This document shows, piece by piece, positions 26,085-33,823 of a stretch of DNA of 35,616 nucleotides. Where the stretch lies: NCBI GenBank assembly GCA_945861775.1, contig CAMAVT010000005.1:1-35616 (forward strand), read 5' to 3'. The notes under the pieces are model-generated. The model was not told the origin of the DNA and did no database searches. It saw only the letters and a list, made by a program, of their open reading frames with translations. Made by a program: the position numbers and the translations under genes. The number at the start of each line of letters is the position of its first letter. The first letter of the stretch is position 1. Origin of the DNA: Bifidobacterium breve (lineage in GTDB: Bacteria > Actinomycetota > Actinomycetes > S36-B12).

Positions 26085-27896
26085 ATGGCCAATCGTTTTC
26101 CAAGCCCATTCGACATTGAGACACCTGAAGGTGCCGAGGGCTGGCAAGAGATGTACATATATTCGTCGTTGTTCTCTGAGAATCGACGTGAATTCGAAGA
26201 CTCAATGTTTTGGTTTCAGGACGGTGTTCACTGGCCAAATGTCATGACTCCCTGGGATGCAACGTTCTTTGAGTACGCCCTCGCGTCACTGTCTCAATAC
26301 AACTCCCGTCATTTGCAGGTGCCACCCGCTGACGGCATTGCGTTCCGGATCCTCAATGGCTACGGCTACCTGAGCCCGGTCCCTGCTGACCCGGCAAAAA
26401 TCGAAGAGCGCGTTGCAAACTTCACTGATCGTGCAGGCCACTACTTCATGAATTGGGATGATCTATATTCCAATTGGATGGTCAAGATCCGTGATCTCGT
26501 TGGTGAACTTGAGGCTATTGAGTTCGCAGCGTTACCCGATGTAGAAGATGCTGAGAGGGTAGTTAAGTCCGGTGCCGGTGTGGGTTCTGGGTATCAGATT
26601 CAGGAAAATTATGTGCGACTCACAAGTTTGGCACTCAAGCTGTGGAATTATCACTTTGAATTTCTTAATCTCGGATACGCGGCTTATCTTGATTTCTTTA
26701 TGTTCTGCAAGACTGTATTCCCAAGCATCGCCGATCAGTCAATCGCAAAAATGGTTGCCGGAGTAGATGTGGATCTCTTCCGACCGGACGATGAACTCAA
26801 GCGTCTCGCTCGCAAAGCAGTTGATAGCGGCGTTGCTGAGGCATTTTCAGCAGGTGATGTTGACGCGACTTGTGAAATTCTGAAGTCAAGTGCTGATGGC
26901 CAAGCTTGGATTGCATCCTTTGAGGAATCAGCTGAGCCTTGGTTTAATTTTTCGACCGGTTCCGGTTTCTACCACCGCGACAAGATTTGGATCGAGAATA
27001 TCGAGATCCCATTCGAGTTCATCCGTAGTTACATTCAAAATCTCAAAGATGGCAAAGATCTCAACCGACCGGTAGAAGCAATTCGTGTTGAACGAGATCG
27101 GATTGTTAATGAATACATGGGATATCTGTTAACGGATGAGGACCGCGAGACATTCCAAGGCAAACTTGGACTAGCGCGTACAGTTTTCCCCTACGTTGAG
27201 AACCATAATTTCTACGTCGAGCACTGGGCTCACTCGGTGATTTGGCGCAAGATGCGTGAACTTGGTGCGATTATGGTCAAGGAAGGTTTCTGGAGCGAAC
27301 CCGATGACATCTTTTACCTCAAGCGCACTGAAGTTGAGGAAATGCTGTGGGACTACTTCGTGTCGTGGGCGACGCCGGAAGCGCCAGCGGGACCGGGGTA
27401 CTGGCCACCGATCATTGCCGATCGTCGTCGAAAGTGTGCTGCACTTGCCAAATGGAAGCCCATTCCAGGGCTCGGTGTGCCACCGGAGGTTGTTACCGAA
27501 CCATTCACGGTCATGCTGTGGGGAATCACCTCAGACAGTGTGAATGCTTGGCTCGGTGGTGGAGACCAGATTGAAGGTGAACTCCGAGGTATGGCCGCTT
27601 CCCCGGGTAATGTTGAGGGTCTTGCTCGAGTCATTTTCTCCCCCGAAGACATTAGCCAAATCCAAGAGGGCGAAATTCTGGTAGCTCCGGTGACAGCACC
27701 AAGTTGGGCGCCCATTTTTGGAAAAATTCAGGCGACGGTCACTGACTCTGGCGGAATGATGAGTCATGCGGCAATTGTCTGTCGTGAATACGGTCTTCCA
27801 GCGGTCACCGGAACGGGTTTCGCAACGGCCAAAATCCAAACGGGTATGCGTATTCGGGTGGATGGCAATAATGGCGTTGTCACAATTCTGGATTAA
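26085..27896 (+). CDS. PEP-utilising-enzyme mobile-domain protein, putative aryl phosphotransferase catalytic subunit (PpsA/CreH/HpeH type)
   Basis: 603 aa with C-terminal phospho-His swivel domain 'GMAASPGNVEGLARVIFSPEDISQIQEGEILVAPVTAPSWAPIF..TDSGGMMSHAAIVCREYGLPAVTG'. No ATP-grasp domain; adjacent to the ATP-grasp ORF. Confidence 0.85.
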   Translation: MANRFPSPFDIETPEGAEGWQEMYIYSSLFSENRREFEDSMFWFQDGVHWPNVMTPWDATFFEYALASLSQYNSRHLQVPPADGIAFRILNGYGYLSPVPADPAKIEERVANFTDRAGHYFMNWDDLYSNWMVKIRDLVGELEAIEFAALPDVEDAERVVKSGAGVGSGYQIQENYVRLTSLALKLWNYHFEFLNLGYAAYLDFFMFCKTVFPSIADQSIAKMVAGVDVDLFRPDDELKRLARKAVDSGVAEAFSAGDVDATCEILKSSADGQAWIASFEESAEPWFNFSTGSGFYHRDKIWIENIEIPFEFIRSYIQNLKDGKDLNRPVEAIRVERDRIVNEYMGYLLTDEDRETFQGKLGLARTVFPYVENHNFYVEHWAHSVIWRKMRELGAIMVKEGFWSEPDDIFYLKRTEVEEMLWDYFVSWATPEAPAGPGYWPPIIADRRRKCAALAKWKPIPGLGVPPEVVTEPFTVMLWGITSDSVNAWLGGGDQIEGELRGMAASPGNVEGLARVIFSPEDISQIQEGEILVAPVTAPSWAPIFGKIQATVTDSGGMMSHAAIVCREYGLPAVTGTGFATAKIQTGMRIRVDGNNGVVTILD

Positions 27897-27913
27897 CCGG
27901 TAGTACCGAATGG

Positions 27914-27964
27914 GGCTCCTCGGTTCCCGCGGGCGGGACAAAATACTTGCCGTTCGCAGGAGCC
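27914..27964 (+). other. Intergenic nested inverted repeats (GGCTCCT...AGGAGCC enclosing TCCCGC-GG-GCGGGA)
   Basis: Seen directly: GGCTCCT at 27914-27920 and AGGAGCC at 27958-27964; GCGGGACA at 27933-27940. Confidence 0.5.
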
Positions 27965-28042
27965 GGGGTGCACCATTAGGGTTGGATAGTAGTTGCCCTA
28001 CAAGCATTTTTCATTTTTATCAGTTATATTTTCAGGGGAGGA

Positions 28043-29308
28043 ATGACCATGTTGACCGTAGAGCAAAACGAGGAACTTACCTCAGTAGGCCCAGGCACAC
28101 CCATGGGCGAACTCCTGCGTCGCTACTGGTACCCCATTGCATTTGAGCAGGACTTCGACTCCGTGCTTACCAAAACGGTTCGCTTGCTCGGTGAAAACTG
28201 GACTCTGTTTAAGACCCCAAAAAGCGGGCGTTACGGCATCGTTGCAGAGCACTGCCCGCACCGTCGAGCGTCACTGACTTACGGTGTGGTGCACGAGGAC
28301 GGTATCCGCTGCGGTTACCACGGTTGGAAATTCGATTTTGATGGCCAGTGTGTGGAGCAGCCCGCTGAAACTGATAATCAGAATTTCCGCGACCGGGTGC
28401 AGCAGAAGGCGGGTAAGGCTCAGACATTAGCCGGAATGGTTTGGGTGTATGTCGGACCGGACCCGGCACCCGAACTCCCGCGCTTTGATGTCTTCGTAAT
28501 GGACGGGATCAAGGATTGCGGCTACACCACCCTGCCGTGCAACTGGCTCCAGATTATGGAGAACTCGGTGGATCCGCACCATGTTGAGTGGCTACATGGT
28601 TACTACTTTGATTTTCTTGGTCAGACCGAGGGTTTTGACGCACCCAAAGCATTCCAAAAAAAGCACATGCGAACTGGTTTCGAAGAAATGGAATGGGGAA
28701 TTCTCAAGCGCCGAGTTCTTGAAGGTGGCACAGAAGAAAATGATGACTGGAAAATCGGTCATCCACTTGTGTTCCCTTATTTCATGCGTGTTGGTGGAGC
28801 CGGAATCAATCAAATGCAAATCCGGGTCCCCATTGATGACACAACTACTTGGAAATTGTTTTTTTCCAATCACGCTCCCAATGGCATTGAAGCACCCAAG
28901 CAGGATCGTCCAGTCTTCTACGAGTATCTGTGGAAGGACGAGAACGGCCGCTTGATCACCGATTACATTGAAGGACAGGACATTATGGCTTGGGTTTCCC
29001 AAGGTCCCATCACGGATCGGAGTCAGGAGCATTTGGGTCGTTCCGACGGCGGTGTTGCCATGCTGCGCAAAATGTTCAAGGAGAACATGAAAAAGGTTGC
29101 CAACGGTGAGGATCCACTGGGAACTGTGCGTGAACCACACGAGCGGATCGATCTGCCGTGTGAGCGCGACAAGTTTGGTGCCGAGCGTGAATTCGCCCAT
29201 GCATGGATCACCACCGGGTCAATGCGTTACAGCCCATTGAAGCAGCAGTTATTGGACTTGCATGAGGATGCATGGGCAGCCAGGGAAAGCGCCGGGACGA
29301 GTGCCTGA
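28043..29308 (+). CDS. Rieske non-heme iron aromatic ring oxygenase / O-demethylase, oxygenase subunit
   Basis: 'AEHCPHRRASLTYGVVHEDGIRCGYHGWKFDFDG' (Rieske ligands) and 'NWLQIMENSVDPHHVEWLHG' (mononuclear iron region). Phthalate-dioxygenase/LigX-type start 'GPGTPMGELLRRYWYPIA'. Confidence 0.9.
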   Translation: MTMLTVEQNEELTSVGPGTPMGELLRRYWYPIAFEQDFDSVLTKTVRLLGENWTLFKTPKSGRYGIVAEHCPHRRASLTYGVVHEDGIRCGYHGWKFDFDGQCVEQPAETDNQNFRDRVQQKAGKAQTLAGMVWVYVGPDPAPELPRFDVFVMDGIKDCGYTTLPCNWLQIMENSVDPHHVEWLHGYYFDFLGQTEGFDAPKAFQKKHMRTGFEEMEWGILKRRVLEGGTEENDDWKIGHPLVFPYFMRVGGAGINQMQIRVPIDDTTTWKLFFSNHAPNGIEAPKQDRPVFYEYLWKDENGRLITDYIEGQDIMAWVSQGPITDRSQEHLGRSDGGVAMLRKMFKENMKKVANGEDPLGTVREPHERIDLPCERDKFGAEREFAHAWITTGSMRYSPLKQQLLDLHEDAWAARESAGTSA

Positions 29309-29324
29309 CTTTGGTAAAGCTGCC

Positions 29325-29621
29325 ATGACGGACGCACCTTTAACCCCAGACGAGCGGAAAGCAGATCTGGCGGCGTTGCCACCGGATCCATACCGACTGC
29401 CGCCCGTGGGTTCGTGGTTTGGACCAGACGCTGAGCGTCACCTGATTGATCGACCCAAGTTCTGCCCGATGTGTGCTGCTGATCTTGAAACGGGTGGCGG
29501 AATAACGACCGAGTATTGGGCTGGTGATCTTCGAGTATTTATGACGTGGTGTGGGGCATGTAGCTGGTTCGGTGAGGTTGTGCGATTCGACATGGTAACT
29601 ATCGAGGAAGAAGAGCATTAG
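29325..29621 (+). CDS. Small zinc-ribbon-like protein
   Basis: ORF 29262..29621 with likely start MTDAPLTPDERK. Two cysteine pairs, 'FCPMCAADL' and 'TWCGACSWF', about 30 residues apart. Confidence 0.65.
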   Translation: MTDAPLTPDERKADLAALPPDPYRLPPVGSWFGPDAERHLIDRPKFCPMCAADLETGGGITTEYWAGDLRVFMTWCGACSWFGEVVRFDMVTIEEEEH

Positions 29622-29654
29622 CGTTTCGGGTCTCGCTTGTAGTTAACGCACCAG

Positions 29655-30320
29655 TTGAAAGGTAGTTCTTTGTCAGCGTTAGTTTTTGATTTTGGCGGCC
29701 CAGTGCTGCTTACACCGTTTGAACTTCGAAAACAGGGTGAGCAAAGATTGGGTCTCCCACCAGGATCGTTTAATTGGGCTGGCCCATTTGACCCAGAATC
29801 AGATGCCGATTGGCAGGCGTTTCAAGCGGGCGAAATGAATGAACGCGAATATTGGAAGCTTCAGGTAGACAGATTCGCTGATCTGGTAGGACATCCTTCC
29901 TCCATGCCCGAAATGATGGCTCCGCTGTATGCCGGACCTGAAAGTGAACTAGTTCGACCAGGTGCGCTTGCACTGTTGAATGACGCGAGGGCCGCGGGTA
30001 TTCCAGTGGGTATGTTGACCAACGATCTGACGGCATTCCATGACGCTGCGTGGATAGAGAGAATGGCCGTTATTAAGTTATTTGACGCAATGGTGGATGG
30101 CAAGCAGGACAGTGTTCATAAACCTGACCCGGAGGCGTATATCTTGATGTGTGCACGGCTAAATGTTCCGTTAGAAGGTACTGTTTTTATAGACGATCAA
30201 CCCGTTAATGTGCGCAGCGCGCAGGCTCTAGGGATGACGGCCATTCACCTAGATCCACGTGACCCAGAACCCGGGTATCAAGCTGCTAGAGCAGCACTGT
30301 CTCTACCGCCCGTGCATTAG
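29655..30320 (+). CDS. HAD-superfamily hydrolase (related to the 15528-16184 product)
   Basis: 'LVFDFGGPVLLTP' (DxG motif I), 'PVGMLTNDLTAFHD', 'HKPDPEAYILM', 'TVFIDDQPVNV'. Shared family pattern 'GPFDPESDADWQAFQAGEMNEREYW' vs 'GPLDPDKDQRWTRYLEGEATEREYW'. Confidence 0.75.
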   Translation: MKGSSLSALVFDFGGPVLLTPFELRKQGEQRLGLPPGSFNWAGPFDPESDADWQAFQAGEMNEREYWKLQVDRFADLVGHPSSMPEMMAPLYAGPESELVRPGALALLNDARAAGIPVGMLTNDLTAFHDAAWIERMAVIKLFDAMVDGKQDSVHKPDPEAYILMCARLNVPLEGTVFIDDQPVNVRSAQALGMTAIHLDPRDPEPGYQAARAALSLPPVH

Positions 30321-30362
30321 TCACGCTCGTTGGCATGAGCGGGTCTGATCAAGTTCACTACT

Positions 30363-31535
30363 TCACCGCGCACCAAGGTGTGATCGGCGAACCGAGTTGA
30401 TAAACAGTTCGGGCTGCTCCCATGAACCGAAGTGACCGCCAGCGTCGAGAACTTCCCAGTCGACACTATTGAGTGAGCGCTTGGCCCATGACTGAGGCCA
30501 ACGTCTGATGTCATTGGGGAAAATAGACACGGAAACGGGCACGGTCACAAACGGGGGATTTGGTTGGGAGGCTTTCTGCTTCGCCCATTCGAGGTAGAGC
30601 CGCATTGCCGAGCTGATAGTTCCGCTCGCCCAGTAAATCGTGGCATTGGCGAGTAGTTGGTCTCGAGTTAAGGCTGTTTCAACGTCGCCTTCGTAGACGG
30701 TGAATGAGCGACACATATCTACCATCCAGGACAGTAAGCCGGCGGGAGAGTCGTTTACGGCTACCGCCATTGTGTGTGGCCGGTATGTATTGGTGTTCAC
30801 GTGATTAACTCGACCGGTGGCAACCGCGTGGTCCCAGTGGTCCAGCGAGGCTTGTTCAAACTCGTTGAGTTCTTCCACCTCTCCCGGCTGGGGTGGAAGC
30901 CCGGTGGGCATCGTTAAATGAAGTGCGGTGAGTGAAATTGCGCGTTCTGAGCGAGCGAGGTCAGTAAGAATGTTTGAGCCCCAGTCACCTCCGGCACCCG
31001 CGTACTGGGGGTAACCCAGACGCTGCATCAACACATCCATTGCACCAGAGATCCGTCGGACATCCCAACCGCGTGCATGCGTGGGCCCGGAAAATCCGTA
31101 GCCGGGAATCGAAGGACACACAACATGAAATGCAGGCGCACCGGGTGCACCGTGACTATCAGGGTCGCTGAGCGGACCGATTACATCGATGAACTCAATG
31201 ACAGATCCGGGCCAGCCATGGACGAGAAGTAGCGGGGTTGCATCGGGGCGCGGGGAGCGCTGGTGAAATGCGTGAACATGTTGGTCATCAATTGTTGTGA
31301 CAATCTGATTAAATGAATTAAATCTGTCCTGGACCGCGTACCAATCGAAATCTGATGCCCAGTACTCGCAGAGCTCCCGCAGGTAGGTGATGTCGGTGCC
31401 GTACTCCCAACCGGAACCTTGAATTCCGTCGAACCAACGGGTATTTTTGAGTCGATCCTGAAGGTCGGTGATCACTTCGCGGGGTACGTTCACTTGGGTG
31501 GGCTCAATGCCGTGGGTTTCCTGCGCTTGAGTCAT
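30363..31535 (-). CDS. Epoxide hydrolase, alpha/beta-hydrolase fold with EHN N-terminal domain
   Basis: EHN-like 'VNVPREVITDLQDRLKNTRWF...YLRELCEYWASDFDWYAVQDRFNSFNQIVTTIDDQHVHAFHQRS', then 'LLLVHGWPGSVIEFIDVIGPLSD' (HGxP) and 'AGGDWGSNI' (nucleophile Asp). Confidence 0.9.
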   Translation of the reverse strand: MTQAQETHGIEPTQVNVPREVITDLQDRLKNTRWFDGIQGSGWEYGTDITYLRELCEYWASDFDWYAVQDRFNSFNQIVTTIDDQHVHAFHQRSPRPDATPLLLVHGWPGSVIEFIDVIGPLSDPDSHGAPGAPAFHVVCPSIPGYGFSGPTHARGWDVRRISGAMDVLMQRLGYPQYAGAGGDWGSNILTDLARSERAISLTALHLTMPTGLPPQPGEVEELNEFEQASLDHWDHAVATGRVNHVNTNTYRPHTMAVAVNDSPAGLLSWMVDMCRSFTVYEGDVETALTRDQLLANATIYWASGTISSAMRLYLEWAKQKASQPNPPFVTVPVSVSIFPNDIRRWPQSWAKRSLNSVDWEVLDAGGHFGSWEQPELFINSVRRSHLGAR

Positions 31536-31641
31536 GGTCGGACGGTATCAGCGCCAGGATAACTGTGAAGGTCAGTGGAGCCGTGAGGTTTCACACCTAA
31601 ATTCCATTGCCTCAGACCCGTGTTTCCTCTACTGTGCTCGG

Positions 31642-32901
31642 ATGACCGACACACTGCCGCAGGTTAACCCGCACTCGGAAGATTTCTACCAAAATCCGTT
31701 CCCCGCCTATGCGATGCTGCGGGCAGAGGCCCCGGTCTATGAAATCCCCGATCAACCTGGCCTGTTCTTTGTCACAACGTGGGTGCTGGTTCGCGAGGCA
31801 TTGATGGACCCCGTTCGCTTTTCCAATGTTTTGCCACCCGCCCGGCGCACCGAACCACCCGCCGAGGTGGTCGAAGAAATCGAATCAATTCGAGCTCAGG
31901 GGTACCCGTACACCCCGGCACTGGGGACGAACGATCCACCTAATCACACGCGCTACCGCAAGATGGTCAACCGTGCGTTCACTGTTCGGGCACTTGCCTG
32001 GATGGAACCACTTGTGGACGAGGTAGCCGATCAGTTGGCCGCTGCACTGCCGGACAACGAGATCGTTGACGGGATGGAACAAATCACGATCCCCTTACCC
32101 GTGTGGGCGATTATGCGAATTCTTGGAATCGATGATCGTTACCGTGCTGATCTGCGTCGGTGGTCGGACTCATCAAATGCTTCAATGGGTGGAAAACTCA
32201 CGGCCGAGCGCTGGCTTGAAGTTGAGCGAGACATTTTGGAATTCCAGCAGGTGATCTGCGAGATTCTCGATGAACGTCGCGCGAATCCGCAAGATGATTT
32301 GTTGTCAACCCTGGTGAAAGCCGAAGAGGGTGAAACACCACTTACCAATCAGGAGTTGGTGTGGCTGATCCGGGAGTTGATTGTTGCCGGCAACGAAACA
32401 ACAATCCGTTCACTGGCTGACATTTTGTTGTATATCGACGAACTGAGAGTTGTTGAGCCGAACGTGTGGGACCGTTTGCGTGATGACGAAGTGTTTCGCC
32501 GCGGTGTCGTTGAAGAAGGAATCCGACTTGCGTCACCTGTGATGGGTCTGTTCCGCGTGACAACGTGTGACACTGAACTTGGCGGAACCGTGATTCCCAA
32601 GGGCAGCACCCTCTTCCTTTCTTACTCTTCCGCCAATCGAGATGACGCAACATTTAATAACCCTGATGTTTTTGATCCATTGCGCGAAAATGTGAAAGAA
32701 CACCTCGCCTTTGGACACGGTATTCATGTGTGTGTTGGATCCGGACTTGCTCGAATCGAGTCCTCATCAGCTCTACGCGCGCTGGCAAATAATGTCACCG
32801 CACTTGAAGTTGTTGATCGTGATGCATTGACTTATGGCCCAAGTTACGCACTGCGTGGACTCACCGGACTGCCTATCCGTGTTCATCGCCGTACAAGTTA
32901 A
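31642..32901 (+). CDS. Cytochrome P450
   Basis: ORF 31534..32901 with likely start MTDTLPQVNPHSEDFY. I-helix 'ELIVAGNETTIRS', ExxR in 'VEEGIRLASPV', heme motif 'FGHGIHVCVGSGLARIE'. Confidence 0.95.
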   Translation: MTDTLPQVNPHSEDFYQNPFPAYAMLRAEAPVYEIPDQPGLFFVTTWVLVREALMDPVRFSNVLPPARRTEPPAEVVEEIESIRAQGYPYTPALGTNDPPNHTRYRKMVNRAFTVRALAWMEPLVDEVADQLAAALPDNEIVDGMEQITIPLPVWAIMRILGIDDRYRADLRRWSDSSNASMGGKLTAERWLEVERDILEFQQVICEILDERRANPQDDLLSTLVKAEEGETPLTNQELVWLIRELIVAGNETTIRSLADILLYIDELRVVEPNVWDRLRDDEVFRRGVVEEGIRLASPVMGLFRVTTCDTELGGTVIPKGSTLFLSYSSANRDDATFNNPDVFDPLRENVKEHLAFGHGIHVCVGSGLARIESSSALRALANNVTALEVVDRDALTYGPSYALRGLTGLPIRVHRRTS

Positions 32902-32914
32902 GCCGTAAAAGTTA

Positions 32915-33283
32915 ATGAGTCCCGAAGAGGTTGTCACCGCGCTTATTCGGGCATGTGAGGCGCGCGATCTCGATGCGGTCGAGGCTCTTGTCACCGACGA
33001 CATCGAATATGACAATGTGCCGATCGGAAAAGTGTTCGGCCCCGAGGGAGTTCGACGCGTGCTCTCAGGCGGTGTCAGTGAAGCCGCATCGCAAGTGGAA
33101 TGGGTGGTTCACCGACAAGTGGCATCGGGCAATACGGTGATGAATGAACGCACCGACCGATTTCTCGTTGATAACAGGTGGATTGAAATTCCTATCGCTG
33201 CAGTGTTTGAAGTCCGTGGTGACCGAGTGAGTTTGTGGCGTGACTATTTTGATCTGGAGTCCTATCGGGCTCAGCGACAATAG
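32915..33283 (+). CDS. Limonene-1,2-epoxide hydrolase / SnoaL-like protein
   Basis: 122 aa with 'YDNVPIGKVFGPEGVRRVL', 'NERTDRFLV', 'AVFEVRGDRVSLWRDYFDL'. The Arg-x-Asp and WRDYFD Asp fit the LEH Asp-Arg-Asp catalytic pattern. Confidence 0.75.
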   Translation: MSPEEVVTALIRACEARDLDAVEALVTDDIEYDNVPIGKVFGPEGVRRVLSGGVSEAASQVEWVVHRQVASGNTVMNERTDRFLVDNRWIEIPIAAVFEVRGDRVSLWRDYFDLESYRAQRQ

Positions 33284-33343
33284 GACGATACCCTCACGCA
33301 TTCATCTGTAATTTTTCCATCGACAATTAATCCGGAGGCACCC

Positions 33344-33814
33344 GTGTACGACTACACAAATCGCATGTTCCATATCGGACACCTTGTTCCCGATATTGAT
33401 GCCGCCATGTTGGAGATGGGTGCAGGTCTGGGTTTGGAATGGACCGAAGTCGTTTCGCGGGAGGACCAGAGGGTTTGGACTCCCGAGCACGGACAACGAC
33501 TGGTGCCATTGAAGTTTTGTTACTCAACCCAAGGCCCGCAACACGTTGAGTTGATTGAAGGTACGCAGGGAACTCCTTGGTGGTTCGGAGATGCGGAGAA
33601 CAATCACCACGCCGGTGTCTGGGCGGATGTTCCGAGCCTGACCACAGATCTGATTTCGCGGGGCTGGACCCTGGTGTGTAGTCAAGTTTCACCGGATGAA
33701 GGTTTCGGGTCGTTCTCTTATGTTCGATCGCCATCCGGATTTCTCCTTGAACCGGTTGCTGAAGCGAATATGGAACGAATGCACCGGTGGTTCTCCGGTG
33801 GCGGGCTCTCATAA
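33344..33814 (+). CDS. VOC/glyoxalase family protein
   Basis: 156 aa, single VOC-like: 'FHIGHLVPDIDAAMLEMGAGLGLEW', 'HVELIEG', 'HHAGVWADV', 'FLLEPV'. Confidence 0.7.
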   Translation: MYDYTNRMFHIGHLVPDIDAAMLEMGAGLGLEWTEVVSREDQRVWTPEHGQRLVPLKFCYSTQGPQHVELIEGTQGTPWWFGDAENNHHAGVWADVPSLTTDLISRGWTLVCSQVSPDEGFGSFSYVRSPSGFLLEPVAEANMERMHRWFSGGGLS

Positions 33815-33823
33815 GTTCCCGCC

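Noticed and set aside
24969-27896. Possibility that the ATP-grasp and swivel ORFs are a frameshifted single PEP synthase pseudogene
   Set aside because: The ATP-grasp ORF ends after the natural domain end (LLQARPET plus tail). The second ORF has its own start and a large unique N-terminal region after a 36-bp gap. This is a genuine split-gene layout as in PpsB/PpsA.
28592-29200. 202-aa minus-strand ORF
   Set aside because: Antisense to the Rieske oxygenase, which has clear catalytic motifs.
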